This document shows, in pieces, positions 6,017-12,350 of a stretch of DNA of 12,350 nucleotides. A model generated the notes under the pieces. The model searched no databases and was not told the origin of the DNA. It was given only the letters and a program-made list of their open reading frames with translations. Both the position numbers and the translations under genes were made by a program. Position 1 is the stretch's first letter. The number at the start of each line of letters is the position of its first letter. The stretch is taken from the NCBI GenBank assembly GCA_002452695.1, contig DKFA01000098.1, positions 1 to 12,350 on the forward strand, read 5' to 3'. The DNA comes from Dehalococcoidia bacterium UBA6808. GTDB lineage: Bacteria > Chloroflexota > Dehalococcoidia > GIF9 > UBA5629.

Positions 6017-6037
6017 TATACTACATTTTGTGGTATA
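6017..6037. repeat. Small inverted repeat in the divergent intergenic region
   Basis: TATACTAC (6017-6024) and GTGGTATA (6030-6037) pair over 8 bp, with one G-T wobble, around a 5-nt AT-rich loop. It lies between the two divergent operons (5914-6155), a stretch with no gene. It could be an operator half-site pair or chance AT-rich sequence. Apart from this and the promoter candidates, I see nothing definite in this stretch. Confidence 0.4.
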
Positions 6038-6083
6038 TAACTGATTAAATATTGTTTGCGATCATAAGCAGATACGTGCCGGG

Positions 6084-6112
6084 TTGGATTGAGAGAAATG
6101 GTATGGTACAAT
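6084..6112 (+). promoter_or_regulatory. Candidate upstream promoter for trmD-rplS-priA-def
   Basis: TTGGAT (6084-6089, 3 of 6 to the -35 consensus), a 17-bp spacer and TACAAT (6107-6112, 5 of 6) preceded by an extended TGg. Transcription would start near 6119, giving a leader of about 37 nt without a clear ribosome site. It may act with or instead of the downstream TATAAT. Confidence 0.45.
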
Positions 6113-6142
6113 TGATGACTGTTTCGACATAAGATGAGCGCA

Positions 6143-6148
6143 TATAAT
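6143..6148 (+). promoter_or_regulatory. Perfect -10 element close to the trmD start codon
   Basis: TATAAT at 6143-6148 ends 7 nt before the trmD ATG (6156). Initiation at the usual distance from a -10 would fall on or next to the A of the ATG, giving a leaderless message. The lack of any Shine-Dalgarno before trmD fits. No good -35 lies at the matching distance, so this is tentative. Confidence 0.4.
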
Positions 6149-6155
6149 AAAATAA

Positions 6156-6899
6156 ATGTTACGTATTGATATACTGACACTTTTCCCCGAAGCGTTTTCG
6201 GGCTATCTGCAACACAGCATTATTGGCAGGGCAAGTATGAAAGATGTTGTTGATATAAGGCTGCATAATATCAGGGAGTTTGCGCATGACAGACATCATA
6301 CAGTGGATGATTACCCCTACGGGGGGGGCGCCGGCATGGTTATGAAACCTGAGCCGATTTTTAAAGCTGTAGAATCGATCAAAGCGGGGATTGATCATAA
6401 GGACTGCCATGTAATATTGCTGACGCCACAGGGTCGGCTGTTCTCTCAGGAGTTGGCTGGAAAGCTGGCCCTGGAAAATAATATAATATTGATTTGTGGC
6501 CATTATGAAGGCATCGACGAGCGGGTGGCAGAATATCTGGCGACTGATCAGATCAGTATAGGGGACTATCTGCTGAGCGGTGGTGAGACTGCAGCCCTGG
6601 TTATGATCGATTGTCTTGTAAGGCTGCTACCGGGGGCTATTGGTTCTGGTGTTTCCCTGGAAGAGGAATCTCATAACGATTATTTATTGGAATATCCTCA
6701 GTACACCAGACCGCCGGAGTTCCGGGGATGGCGTGTGCCTGATGTTTTATTGTCGGGCAACCACAGAGAAATTGCGCTGTGGCGGCGGGAACAGAGCATA
6801 ATGCGTACAGCCCGCAGGCGTCCGGACCTTTTAACGAAAGCTTCACTGTCCGATGAAGAACTGAAAAAGGTCAGGGCAAATGAACTGTTGAATAATTAA
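6156..6899 (+). CDS. trmD: tRNA (guanine37-N1)-methyltransferase TrmD
   Basis: TrmD methylates G37 next to the anticodon, which prevents +1 frameshifting. The 247-residue SPOUT-fold protein begins MLRIDILTLFPEAF and has DDYPYGGGAGMVMKPEPI (51-68), LLTPQGRLFSQ (88-98), CGHYEGIDER (114-123) and ISIGDYLLSGGE (133-144), the last three lining the knotted SAM pocket. The C-terminal tRNA-binding part includes LLEYPQYTRP (177-186) and RPDLL. At the position of E. coli Asp169 (the proposed general base, in EDSF) this protein appears to have Glu171 (in EESH). An 8-G run (6321-6328) codes for the YGGG motif. It is the first gene of a plus-strand operon with rplS 28 bp downstream. No Shine-Dalgarno is seen. 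Confidence 0.97.
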   Translation: MLRIDILTLFPEAFSGYLQHSIIGRASMKDVVDIRLHNIREFAHDRHHTVDDYPYGGGAGMVMKPEPIFKAVESIKAGIDHKDCHVILLTPQGRLFSQELAGKLALENNIILICGHYEGIDERVAEYLATDQISIGDYLLSGGETAALVMIDCLVRLLPGAIGSGVSLEEESHNDYLLEYPQYTRPPEFRGWRVPDVLLSGNHREIALWRREQSIMRTARRRPDLLTKASLSDEELKKVRANELLNN

Positions 6900-6930
6900 A
6901 CAGATTTTTAATAAGGAAAGGTATATATTG

Positions 6931-7362
6931 ATGGACATCAAAAGTTTAGGCAAGACCAAGGTTAATCCCAACTTGCCGAAATTGGCTACAGGAGATAATG
7001 TCAGGGTAAGTTTCAAGATCAAGGAAGCCAACCGTGAACGTCTACAGATTTTCCCGGGGTTAATCATAAAGATGACCCGCAATGGTGCAGGCGGTAATTT
7101 CACCGTGCGCAGGGTCACTTCCGGCGTCGGTGTGGAACACACATTCCCACTGGCTTCTCCTCTTTTGGAGAAGATCGAAGTCATCAGGCATGGCAAGGTC
7201 AGGCGCAGCAAGCTTTACTATATTCGCAGGTTGAGTACTAAGGAAGCAAGGCTTAAAGAACGTCGGGAGGCTATTGCTGAAGCTAAGACAGCCGTAGAAA
7301 CAACCACTGCCGAAGCTGTATCCGAGGGCGCTCAGGCTGAAGCCGCAGAACCAAACGAATAA
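6931..7362 (+). CDS. rplS: 50S ribosomal protein L19 with an acidic C-terminal extension
   Basis: L19 sits at the 30S-50S interface of the ribosome. Family signatures are GDNVRVSFKIKEANRERLQIFPGLII, then GAGGNFTVRRVTSGVGVEHTFPL, and HGKVRRSKLYYIRRL. The usual length is near 115 residues. Here the product is 143 (ATG start), because after the ribosomal core an Ala/Glu/Thr-rich tail of about 30 residues is added (EAIAEAKTAVETTTAEAVSE and on). I chose ATG at 6931, 9-10 nt past AAGGAAAGG (6913-6921); an in-frame TTG at 6928 adds one residue and cannot be excluded. The trmD-rplS order is conserved widely in bacteria. Confidence 0.96.
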   Translation: MDIKSLGKTKVNPNLPKLATGDNVRVSFKIKEANRERLQIFPGLIIKMTRNGAGGNFTVRRVTSGVGVEHTFPLASPLLEKIEVIRHGKVRRSKLYYIRRLSTKEARLKERREAIAEAKTAVETTTAEAVSEGAQAEAAEPNE

Positions 7363-7370
7363 TAAATAAA

Positions 7371-9599
7371 ATGGAATATGCTGAGGTGGCCGTTAATACC
7401 CTTGGCGGTCACCGTCATGCTTTCACATACTCAATACCAGCTTCTATTCAGGTACAGGTCGGGCAGGGGGTATGGGTACCTTTCGGTCCGAGGAAGTTAA
7501 TTGGTATTGTTACCGGCCTTGTCGATCATTCTCCGGTCGATACTACACGTGATATTGACAGTGTTATTGGGACGCTTCCATTTGTTTCGCCTGAGCGTAT
7601 CGCTCTTGCCCGCTGGATTGCGGACTATTATCTTGCTCCTTTGTTTTCAGCAGTAGCACTAATGCTGCCACCCGGGTTTGAACGTAACACAGTAATCAAA
7701 CCGAAGATCACTAAATACCTTGCCCTCAACATCAACCGTGAAGAAGCACAGCAAGTGTTGTTAGTTTTGAGGAAGAAGCGGTCTTTTAAACAGGCACGTG
7801 TGCTTGAAATCTTATTATCTGCAGACTCAAGGCTGCCGACCTCTGCAGTAATGACCAGAGCCGCTTGCAATCGAAATGCTGTCAGGCTGCTTATTGCCTC
7901 CGGCATACTTGTTGAACAGGATGAAGTAACACGGCGTGATCCGCTTAACAAGCGCAATCTGCCGCTTGAATTGCCTTTAACTTTTACAGATGCACAGATG
8001 GCTGCCTGGCAGCCCATCAAAACCTCATTAAACGAGGTGGTGGAAAGTGGTAGAGCAGCGATATTTCTCCTGCACGGTGTGACAGGAAGTGGCAAGACCG
8101 AGATCTACCTGCAGGCTTTGGCTGAGACCATCAAGCTGGGCAAAAAAGGTATTTGTCTGGTACCAGAAATTGCTCTGACCACTCAACTTGTCGACAGATT
8201 TTTTTCACGGTTTCCGGGGCGTGTGGCCTTGCTCCATAGCAGGCTTTCGGCTGGTGAACAGTATGATGAGTGGCAAAGTATACAGGAAGGGGAGTTCGAT
8301 GTGGTTATCGGGCCGCGCAGCGCTGTATTTGCGCCGCAACCGAATCTTGGCCTGATCATAGTGGACGAAGAGCATGAGTGGGCTTACAAACAGAGTGATA
8401 AGATGCCGCGTTATCACGCACGTGAGGTCGCTGTCGAACTGGCCAGGCTGACCGGTTCCACACTTTTGCTGGGAAGTGCGACTCCTGACGTGGGTTCGTA
8501 TTACCGGGCTCGTTTGAAGGAGTTTAATTTGATCGAATTGAAGGATAGAGTAACCCCTCTGGGCGCTTCCTCCCTACCTGAGGTGACCATTGTCAATATG
8601 TGCAGTGAATACCGGGATGGCAATCGGGGCATGTTTAGCCGCCTTCTGAAATCGCAGATTTTGTCGGCTCTGCAGAAAAAGGAACAGGTGATACTTTTTA
8701 TCAACCGTCGTGGTCTGGCAACCTTCGTCCAGTGCGGTAACTGCGGGTATGTGCCCAGCTGCAGCCATTGTACTGGTACACTAACCTTCCATGCCTCCAA
8801 CCGCAAACTGGTATGCCATCATTGCCGCCGTACCTACTCGGATATAAGTATCTGCCCGAACTGCGGAAGTCGGGATATTAAACACCTTGGCATAGGCACG
8901 GAAGCGGTTGAGGCTGAATGTCGTTTGCTGTTTCCACAGGCAAATGTTATCAGGCTTGATAGTGATACTATGACCCGATCGCGTGATTTTGAGCAGGCCA
9001 TCAGCCTCTTCCGATCACGAAGGGCGGATATAATGATTGGTACGCAGCTTGTTGCCAAGGGCTTCGATTTCCCTGGTGTATCGCTGGTGGGAGTAGTCAA
9101 TGCAGATACCAGTCTTAATTTGCCTGATTTCAGGGCAGCCGAGCGGACCTTTCAGCTCCTGTGCCAGGTTGAGGGCAGGGCAGGACGTGGCGTCGTGGCT
9201 GGAAGGGCTGTAGTGCAGACATTTAACCCCGATTACTATGCTGTTAAGTATGCTGCGCAGCATGACTATTCAGGCTTTTATAACAATGAGATGAAATACA
9301 GGAGACAGTTTGGCTATCCGCCTTTCAATAGCATGGCCAGATTGATCTACATAAATGTAAATAACGAGAAGTGTTATTCGGAAAGTAAACGACTGCGTAG
9401 CCTGCTGGAAAAAGAACTTGCAGTGACGGGACTATCAGGCATACGCATTATGGGTCCAACTCCCGTATTCATCTCAAGATTGCGAGGAAAGTATCAGATG
9501 CAGTTGATTTTGTTGGGGCATGGATTACAGCAGTTGTTAGATAGAATTAACTTCCCCAAAGGTTGGATTCTGGATTTTGACCCTGCCAGTGTGCTTTAA
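7371..9599 (+). CDS. priA: Primosomal protein N' (replication restart helicase PriA)
   Basis: PriA is a superfamily 2, 3'-5' DNA helicase that recognises stalled forks and reloads the replisome. The 742-residue protein (E. coli 732) has the N-terminal 3'-DNA-binding domain (1-100), then Walker A GVTGSGKT (236-243), DEEH box (332-335) and GSATP (368-372). A full set of eight zinc-binding cysteines follows (C455, C458, C464, C467, C482, C485, C495, C498). The helicase motifs GTQLVAKGFDFPGV (557-570) and QVEGRAGRG (599-607) follow, and then the C-terminal domain. All catalytic motifs look intact. It starts 8 bp after rplS without a visible Shine-Dalgarno, so it probably relies on read-through coupling from rplS. 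Confidence 0.98.
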   Translation: MEYAEVAVNTLGGHRHAFTYSIPASIQVQVGQGVWVPFGPRKLIGIVTGLVDHSPVDTTRDIDSVIGTLPFVSPERIALARWIADYYLAPLFSAVALMLPPGFERNTVIKPKITKYLALNINREEAQQVLLVLRKKRSFKQARVLEILLSADSRLPTSAVMTRAACNRNAVRLLIASGILVEQDEVTRRDPLNKRNLPLELPLTFTDAQMAAWQPIKTSLNEVVESGRAAIFLLHGVTGSGKTEIYLQALAETIKLGKKGICLVPEIALTTQLVDRFFSRFPGRVALLHSRLSAGEQYDEWQSIQEGEFDVVIGPRSAVFAPQPNLGLIIVDEEHEWAYKQSDKMPRYHAREVAVELARLTGSTLLLGSATPDVGSYYRARLKEFNLIELKDRVTPLGASSLPEVTIVNMCSEYRDGNRGMFSRLLKSQILSALQKKEQVILFINRRGLATFVQCGNCGYVPSCSHCTGTLTFHASNRKLVCHHCRRTYSDISICPNCGSRDIKHLGIGTEAVEAECRLLFPQANVIRLDSDTMTRSRDFEQAISLFRSRRADIMIGTQLVAKGFDFPGVSLVGVVNADTSLNLPDFRAAERTFQLLCQVEGRAGRGVVAGRAVVQTFNPDYYAVKYAAQHDYSGFYNNEMKYRRQFGYPPFNSMARLIYINVNNEKCYSESKRLRSLLEKELAVTGLSGIRIMGPTPVFISRLRGKYQMQLILLGHGLQQLLDRINFPKGWILDFDPASVL

Positions 9600-9608
9600 T
9601 TATATATT

Positions 9609-10097
9609 ATGTCCGTGCTTAAAATACGCATAAACCCCGATCCCGTCCTCCGTAAGAAAGCCAGAAAAGTCACCAGCCTGGATAATTCCGTACAAAAACT
9701 GATTGATGATATGATTGATACTATGCATGAGTCGCAGGGCATCGGACTGGCAGCTAATCAGGTTGGTGTGCCCTTGCGTATTGTTGTGATACATTTGCCT
9801 GACGAAAAGGACGTTCTGGTATTAATCAACCCTGAGGTGGTAGAGCGAAGAGGCGAGCGACGTGTTGTGGAAGGCTGCCTCAGCATTCCAGGTTACCAGG
9901 GAGAGATAACCCGTGCGCAGTCAGTCAAGGTGAAAGCCAAAGACCGAAATGGTAAGTTAATCCGTAAAAAGGCTTCCAACAATCTGCTGGCCAATTGTTT
10001 GGAGCATGAGATAGACCATCTTAACGGCATCCTCTACATAGATCATATGGCAGACACCGATACACTGTTCAAGACTGAAAACGAATTGGCCGAATAA
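9609..10097 (+). CDS. def: Peptide deformylase
   Basis: The enzyme removes the N-formyl group from nascent proteins and uses an active-site metal. The 162 residues contain all three family motifs: GIGLAANQVG (44-53), EGCLSIPG (88-95, metal ligand C90) and HEIDHLNG (133-140, ligands H133 and H137, catalytic E134). The motif pattern fits a bacterial class I enzyme. It follows priA after 9 bp with no Shine-Dalgarno, and is the last gene of the trmD operon here. The usual partner fmt is not downstream. A convergent gene begins 6 bp after the stop, and no terminator hairpin fits between them. Confidence 0.97.
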   Translation: MSVLKIRINPDPVLRKKARKVTSLDNSVQKLIDDMIDTMHESQGIGLAANQVGVPLRIVVIHLPDEKDVLVLINPEVVERRGERRVVEGCLSIPGYQGEITRAQSVKVKAKDRNGKLIRKKASNNLLANCLEHEIDHLNGILYIDHMADTDTLFKTENELAE

Positions 10098-10103
10098 CGA
10101 TTA

Positions 10104-12044
10104 TCAGCCCGTCCAGTCCATTTCCACTACGAATTTACCGGTCCAGTTTTCTAGTGAAACGGGGTAGAACCCCGGTGTGTCCTTGATGATCTGAAAATCG
10201 ATATTCTGTGTTTTGCCTGGTCCAAGCGTAATTTCCTGCTGACTTTCCGCCAGGCCTTTTACCCTCAGGATTAAAGTATGGCTGCCGGTTACTTCACCGG
10301 TATTGGTTACCATCGCTGTTACTGTGACGGGCTGCCCCTGTCTGACCCTTTCCGGTCCGATCGAAAAATTGCTGACATTAAAAGAAGGAGGGGCCAATGG
10401 GATCACTGTAAAGAAACCTCCTACGCCATCTATATCCGCATAGTAATCGCCAGGGGCGTCTTTAATGACCGTAAAGGTAGCTGTTTGGCTGGACCCTGCT
10501 GGAAGTGTGAGGTCAGTGATATTTTCCACCACTCCGCCGATTCTCAATACCACGCTGTATTTACCTGTTTGCAAGCCGTTGTTGGATACGATAATGCTTA
10601 TATTAACCGATTCGCCTACTTTAACTTTATTAGGAGTAATTGTGAGATTACTGACTGCGAATTTGGGCATGCCCATAGATTGGAACCCCCCGGACATGAC
10701 AGGCTGAGGCATTCCGAAAGGTTGTGGAGGTTGCATCTGGGGTTGTCCAGGCGCCTGCATTGGTTGCATGCCAGGTTGAGCAAATGGAGGCTGCATCCCG
10801 GGCTGTCCCTGTCCCGGACCAAACGGCTGCTGTTGTATCCCCGCTTGGGGTGGCTGGTTTGGGAATTGCGGCCCCCTCATGGGTTGTTGTACGCCGGGTT
10901 GCATGCCTATCTGCATCCCTTGCTGTTGAGGCTGTTGCATGCCTGGTTGACTCTGAACGAACGGCTGCTGCAGGCCAGGTTGACCCTGCTGAGGGAATGG
11001 TTGCTGCATACCGGGCTGCATGCCAGATTGCCCCTGCTGAGGGAATGGTTGTTGCATACCGGGCTGCATGCCAGATTGCCCCTGGCCAGTCCCGAATGAC
11101 TGTTGCATACCTGGCTGCTGTGGCTGCAGGCCAGGTTGACCCTGCTGAGGGAATGGATGTTGCATGCCGGGCTGCATGCCAGATTGCCCCTGGCCAGTCC
11201 CGAATGGCTGCTGCATACCTGGCTGCTGTGGCTGCATGCCTGGCTGCCCCTGGCCAAAGGGTGGTTGCATGCCCGGCTGGTTTTGGAACTGATGACTGCC
11301 CATCATGTCAGGGCCTCCCTGGCCAAATAACATGCCTTCAGGCATACCTGTCATGCCGGGAGGCCTTTGCATAGCCTGGGGTCCCATGCCGGGTGCTTCA
11401 GGTGAACCCGATTTACCAGGTTTTACAGCTTTGCCCCTGAGCGGTTTTTTACTCTGTTCCATCTGTGACCCCGTCTTCTTTTTAGGCTTGAGCAACAGTA
11501 ATACGACCATCAGGACAATGACGGCGAGTACGACGCCGAAAAACGCCCAGAGGTAGGGTGGGAAAATATCGAAGAATGAATTGTCGGTGACATTGAATGT
11601 GCCAGATAGTGTGCCGACGACAATGGCATTGGCTCCTGTCTGTGAGGCTGTGAATTGGAATGAGACATCTTTGGTCTCTCCGGGTTCAACGGAGATCTGC
11701 TGAGGCGTGCCTACGCTTGCACCATTTACCTGCAATGAAAGCTGGTGATTAATGGGAGTCACGCCGCTGTTGGAAGCTTTGATTTTTACGGTGACAAGGT
11801 CACCGGATTTGACTTCGGGGGGGGAAACAAAGGGGGAGCCTTTGGTGAGAGTGAGCCCTTCGGGGAGGGCGCCATCGTCGTGGGGATTGAAACAAATAGT
11901 CGCGCCTGTTGGGGCAGCGATTTGATTTGCCGAAACAAAACCATTATTTGCAAATGAAAAATCTGCGGAATGAACGGACGCGGGCAGAGCGAACGCCATT
12001 AATATAAGCAAGGCAATCGGCAGCGATTCAAGCAACCTTTTCAT
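10104..12044 (-). CDS. Membrane protein with three CARDB-like domains and a Pro/Gln/Gly/Met-rich repeat
   Basis: I recognise no named gene. The 646-residue product opens with a signal peptide (MKRLLESLPIALLILMAFALPASVHSA). Next comes a CARDB-like beta domain (about 62-152; KSGDLVTVKIKASNSGVTP, VEPGETKDVSFQF) and one membrane helix (about 162-186), followed by KPKKK. Then comes a low-complexity region (about 218-450) built of short PGMQ, QPF and GQGQ units, and two more CARDB-like domains (461-547 and 554-640). CARDB domains are usually extracytoplasmic adhesion or scaffold modules. If the signal is cleaved and the basic stop-transfer is obeyed, the repeats and last two domains would face the cytoplasm, which is odd. 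Repeat-poor termini and conserved domain frames on both sides support one real gene. GGAGG lies 10 nt before the ATG. It is convergent with def. Confidence 0.85.
   Translation of the reverse strand: MKRLLESLPIALLILMAFALPASVHSADFSFANNGFVSANQIAAPTGATICFNPHDDGALPEGLTLTKGSPFVSPPEVKSGDLVTVKIKASNSGVTPINHQLSLQVNGASVGTPQQISVEPGETKDVSFQFTASQTGANAIVVGTLSGTFNVTDNSFFDIFPPYLWAFFGVVLAVIVLMVVLLLLKPKKKTGSQMEQSKKPLRGKAVKPGKSGSPEAPGMGPQAMQRPPGMTGMPEGMLFGQGGPDMMGSHQFQNQPGMQPPFGQGQPGMQPQQPGMQQPFGTGQGQSGMQPGMQHPFPQQGQPGLQPQQPGMQQSFGTGQGQSGMQPGMQQPFPQQGQSGMQPGMQQPFPQQGQPGLQQPFVQSQPGMQQPQQQGMQIGMQPGVQQPMRGPQFPNQPPQAGIQQQPFGPGQGQPGMQPPFAQPGMQPMQAPGQPQMQPPQPFGMPQPVMSGGFQSMGMPKFAVSNLTITPNKVKVGESVNISIIVSNNGLQTGKYSVVLRIGGVVENITDLTLPAGSSQTATFTVIKDAPGDYYADIDGVGGFFTVIPLAPPSFNVSNFSIGPERVRQGQPVTVTAMVTNTGEVTGSHTLILRVKGLAESQQEITLGPGKTQNIDFQIIKDTPGFYPVSLENWTGKFVVEMDWTG
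10695..11393 (-). repeat. Low-complexity coding repeat (Pro/Gln/Gly/Met-rich)
   Basis: This is the DNA coding for residues about 218-450 of the CARDB protein. It is made of imperfect short units coding for PGMQ(Q/P)PF, PQQGQ(P/S)GM and GTGQGQSGMQ, all in one frame. The plus strand shows recurring GCATGCC, CTGCTG and GGTTGC words. Such repetitive DNA can change copy number by slippage or recombination. Confidence 0.9.
11016..11231 (-). repeat. Two tandem 108-bp (36-codon) higher-order units
   Basis: Inside the low-complexity region, residues 272-307 and 308-343 are near-identical 36-residue units, differing at about four positions. The phrase coding for FGTGQGQSGMQPGMQ recurs exactly 108 bp apart (plus-strand copies begin at 11073 and 11181). 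The next 16 residues (344-359) repeat the last 16 of the second unit (328-343) once more. This indicates recent in-frame duplication. Confidence 0.85.
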
Positions 12045-12103
12045 TAATATATAGCCTCCAATAATCTATAGCTTCGAGAATACAATTCCGCATAATAATC
12101 TTT

Positions 12104-12133
12104 TTAATACTCTACTCTAAAATCACATGTAAA
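12104..12133 (-). promoter_or_regulatory. Candidate promoter of the CARDB-repeat protein
   Basis: The gap 12045-12143 is AT-rich. On the minus strand TTTACA (12128-12133, 5 of 6) and TATTAA (12104-12109, 4 of 6) are 18 bp apart, which would give a leader of about 50 nt ending in the GGAGG ribosome site. No terminator for the upstream metallopeptidase gene is visible, so read-through is also possible. Confidence 0.4.
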
Positions 12134-12143
12134 TCAATAGTAA

Positions 12144-12350
12144 TTAGATATCATAGCCTCGCTCGATTTCGTCCATGACGTCTTCGTCCAGCCCGAAAAA
12201 GTGAGCTATTTCGTGCTTGACGGTGCGAGCGATCTCAAGCTTTAGCTCAGCGTCATCTGTGTACTGCGCCTCGAGGGGTTTCTGGAAGATGGTGATCTTG
12301 TCGGGCAGCACCAGGTTATAGTACTGGTTGCGCTCGGTGAGGGGCGTGCC
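12144..12350 (-). CDS. Small zincin-like metallopeptidase, C-terminal part (starts beyond the window)
   Basis: The minus strand from the right edge to TAA (12144-12146) is open for 68 codons. The product reads YNLVLPDKITIFQKPLE, then a helix with TVKHEIAHFFGLDEDVMDEI, ending ERGYDI. HEIAH is the HExxH zinc site of metallopeptidases. The following FFGLDED and the short acidic ending match the minimal zincin family (Pfam Zincin_1/DUF1025; typically about 120-140 residues). So roughly half the protein is visible. The substrate of this family is unknown to me. It lies about 100 bp upstream of the CARDB gene on the same strand and could share a transcript with it. Confidence 0.85.
   Translation of the reverse strand, partial: GTPLTERNQYYNLVLPDKITIFQKPLEAQYTDDAELKLEIARTVKHEIAHFFGLDEDVMDEIERGYDI

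Noticed and set aside
5899..6180. Minus-strand 93-codon open frame across the divergent intergenic region
   Set aside because: It starts inside trmD, runs through both promoter regions and has no ribosome site or recognisable motif.
6321..6328. G8 tract in trmD as a phase-variation switch
   Set aside because: It encodes the invariant YGGG motif of an essential-type enzyme, so the run is explained by codon choice under strong constraint.
10278..11374. Long plus-strand frames (273 and 216 codons) opposite the CARDB-repeat gene
   Set aside because: They arise from the low-complexity repeat read backwards (Leu/His/Arg-rich or Ala/Val-rich nonsense). The minus frame has a signal peptide, a membrane helix and domains on both sides of the repeat.
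10695..11393. Repeat cluster considered as a CRISPR array
   Set aside because: Units are 12-108 bp, directly abutting, in frame and without unique spacers, and they code for a continuous protein.

Overview
The window looks like a chromosomal segment from an anaerobic bacterium of the Chloroflexota, most plausibly class Dehalococcoidia. This is an inference from gene content. The division cluster is cut down to mraZ-rsmH-(small membrane ORF)-ftsA-ftsZ, with none of the peptidoglycan genes (mur, mraY, ftsI, ftsW) that normally sit between rsmH and ftsZ, as in the wall-less Dehalococcoides. The ribonucleotide reductase is of the B12-dependent class II type. No mobile element, tRNA, rRNA or CRISPR was seen.

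Left part (1-5913, all minus strand). Transcription runs right to left. An upstream operon starts near 5877 from a promoter covered by six 10-bp repeats that resemble MraZ boxes. It encodes a small winged-helix protein, MraZ, RsmH, a previously uncalled 44-residue single-pass membrane protein, FtsA and FtsZ, and ends at a strong hairpin terminator (1395-1437). A second operon follows, nrdR-nrdJ. Its promoter has a -35 and -10 separated by 17 bp, and a near-consensus NrdR box fills that spacer. A second, weaker box lies 30 bp downstream. nrdJ overlaps the end of nrdR and runs off the left edge of the window.

Middle (5914-10097, plus strand). A divergent intergenic region of about 240 bp leads into trmD-rplS-priA-def: tRNA m1G37 methylation, ribosomal protein L19, replication restart helicase and peptide deformylase. 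The spacers are tiny, and Shine-Dalgarno sequences are weak or absent except before rplS. A perfect TATAAT ends 7 nt before the trmD start codon, so a leaderless transcript is possible.

Right part (10098-12350, minus strand). Convergent with def, and only 6 bp away, is a 646-residue membrane protein. It has a signal peptide, one CARDB-like beta domain, a transmembrane helix, about 230 residues of Pro/Gln/Gly/Met-rich repeat and two more CARDB-like domains. The window ends in the C-terminal 68 residues of a small zincin-type metallopeptidase carrying an HEIAH motif.

The two most useful regulatory readings are the NrdR-controlled nrdR-nrdJ promoter and the MraZ-like operator in front of the division operon. 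The most novel-looking genes are the 44-residue membrane ORF (3921-4055), the winged-helix gene (5457-5855) and the CARDB/PQGM-repeat protein (10104-12044).
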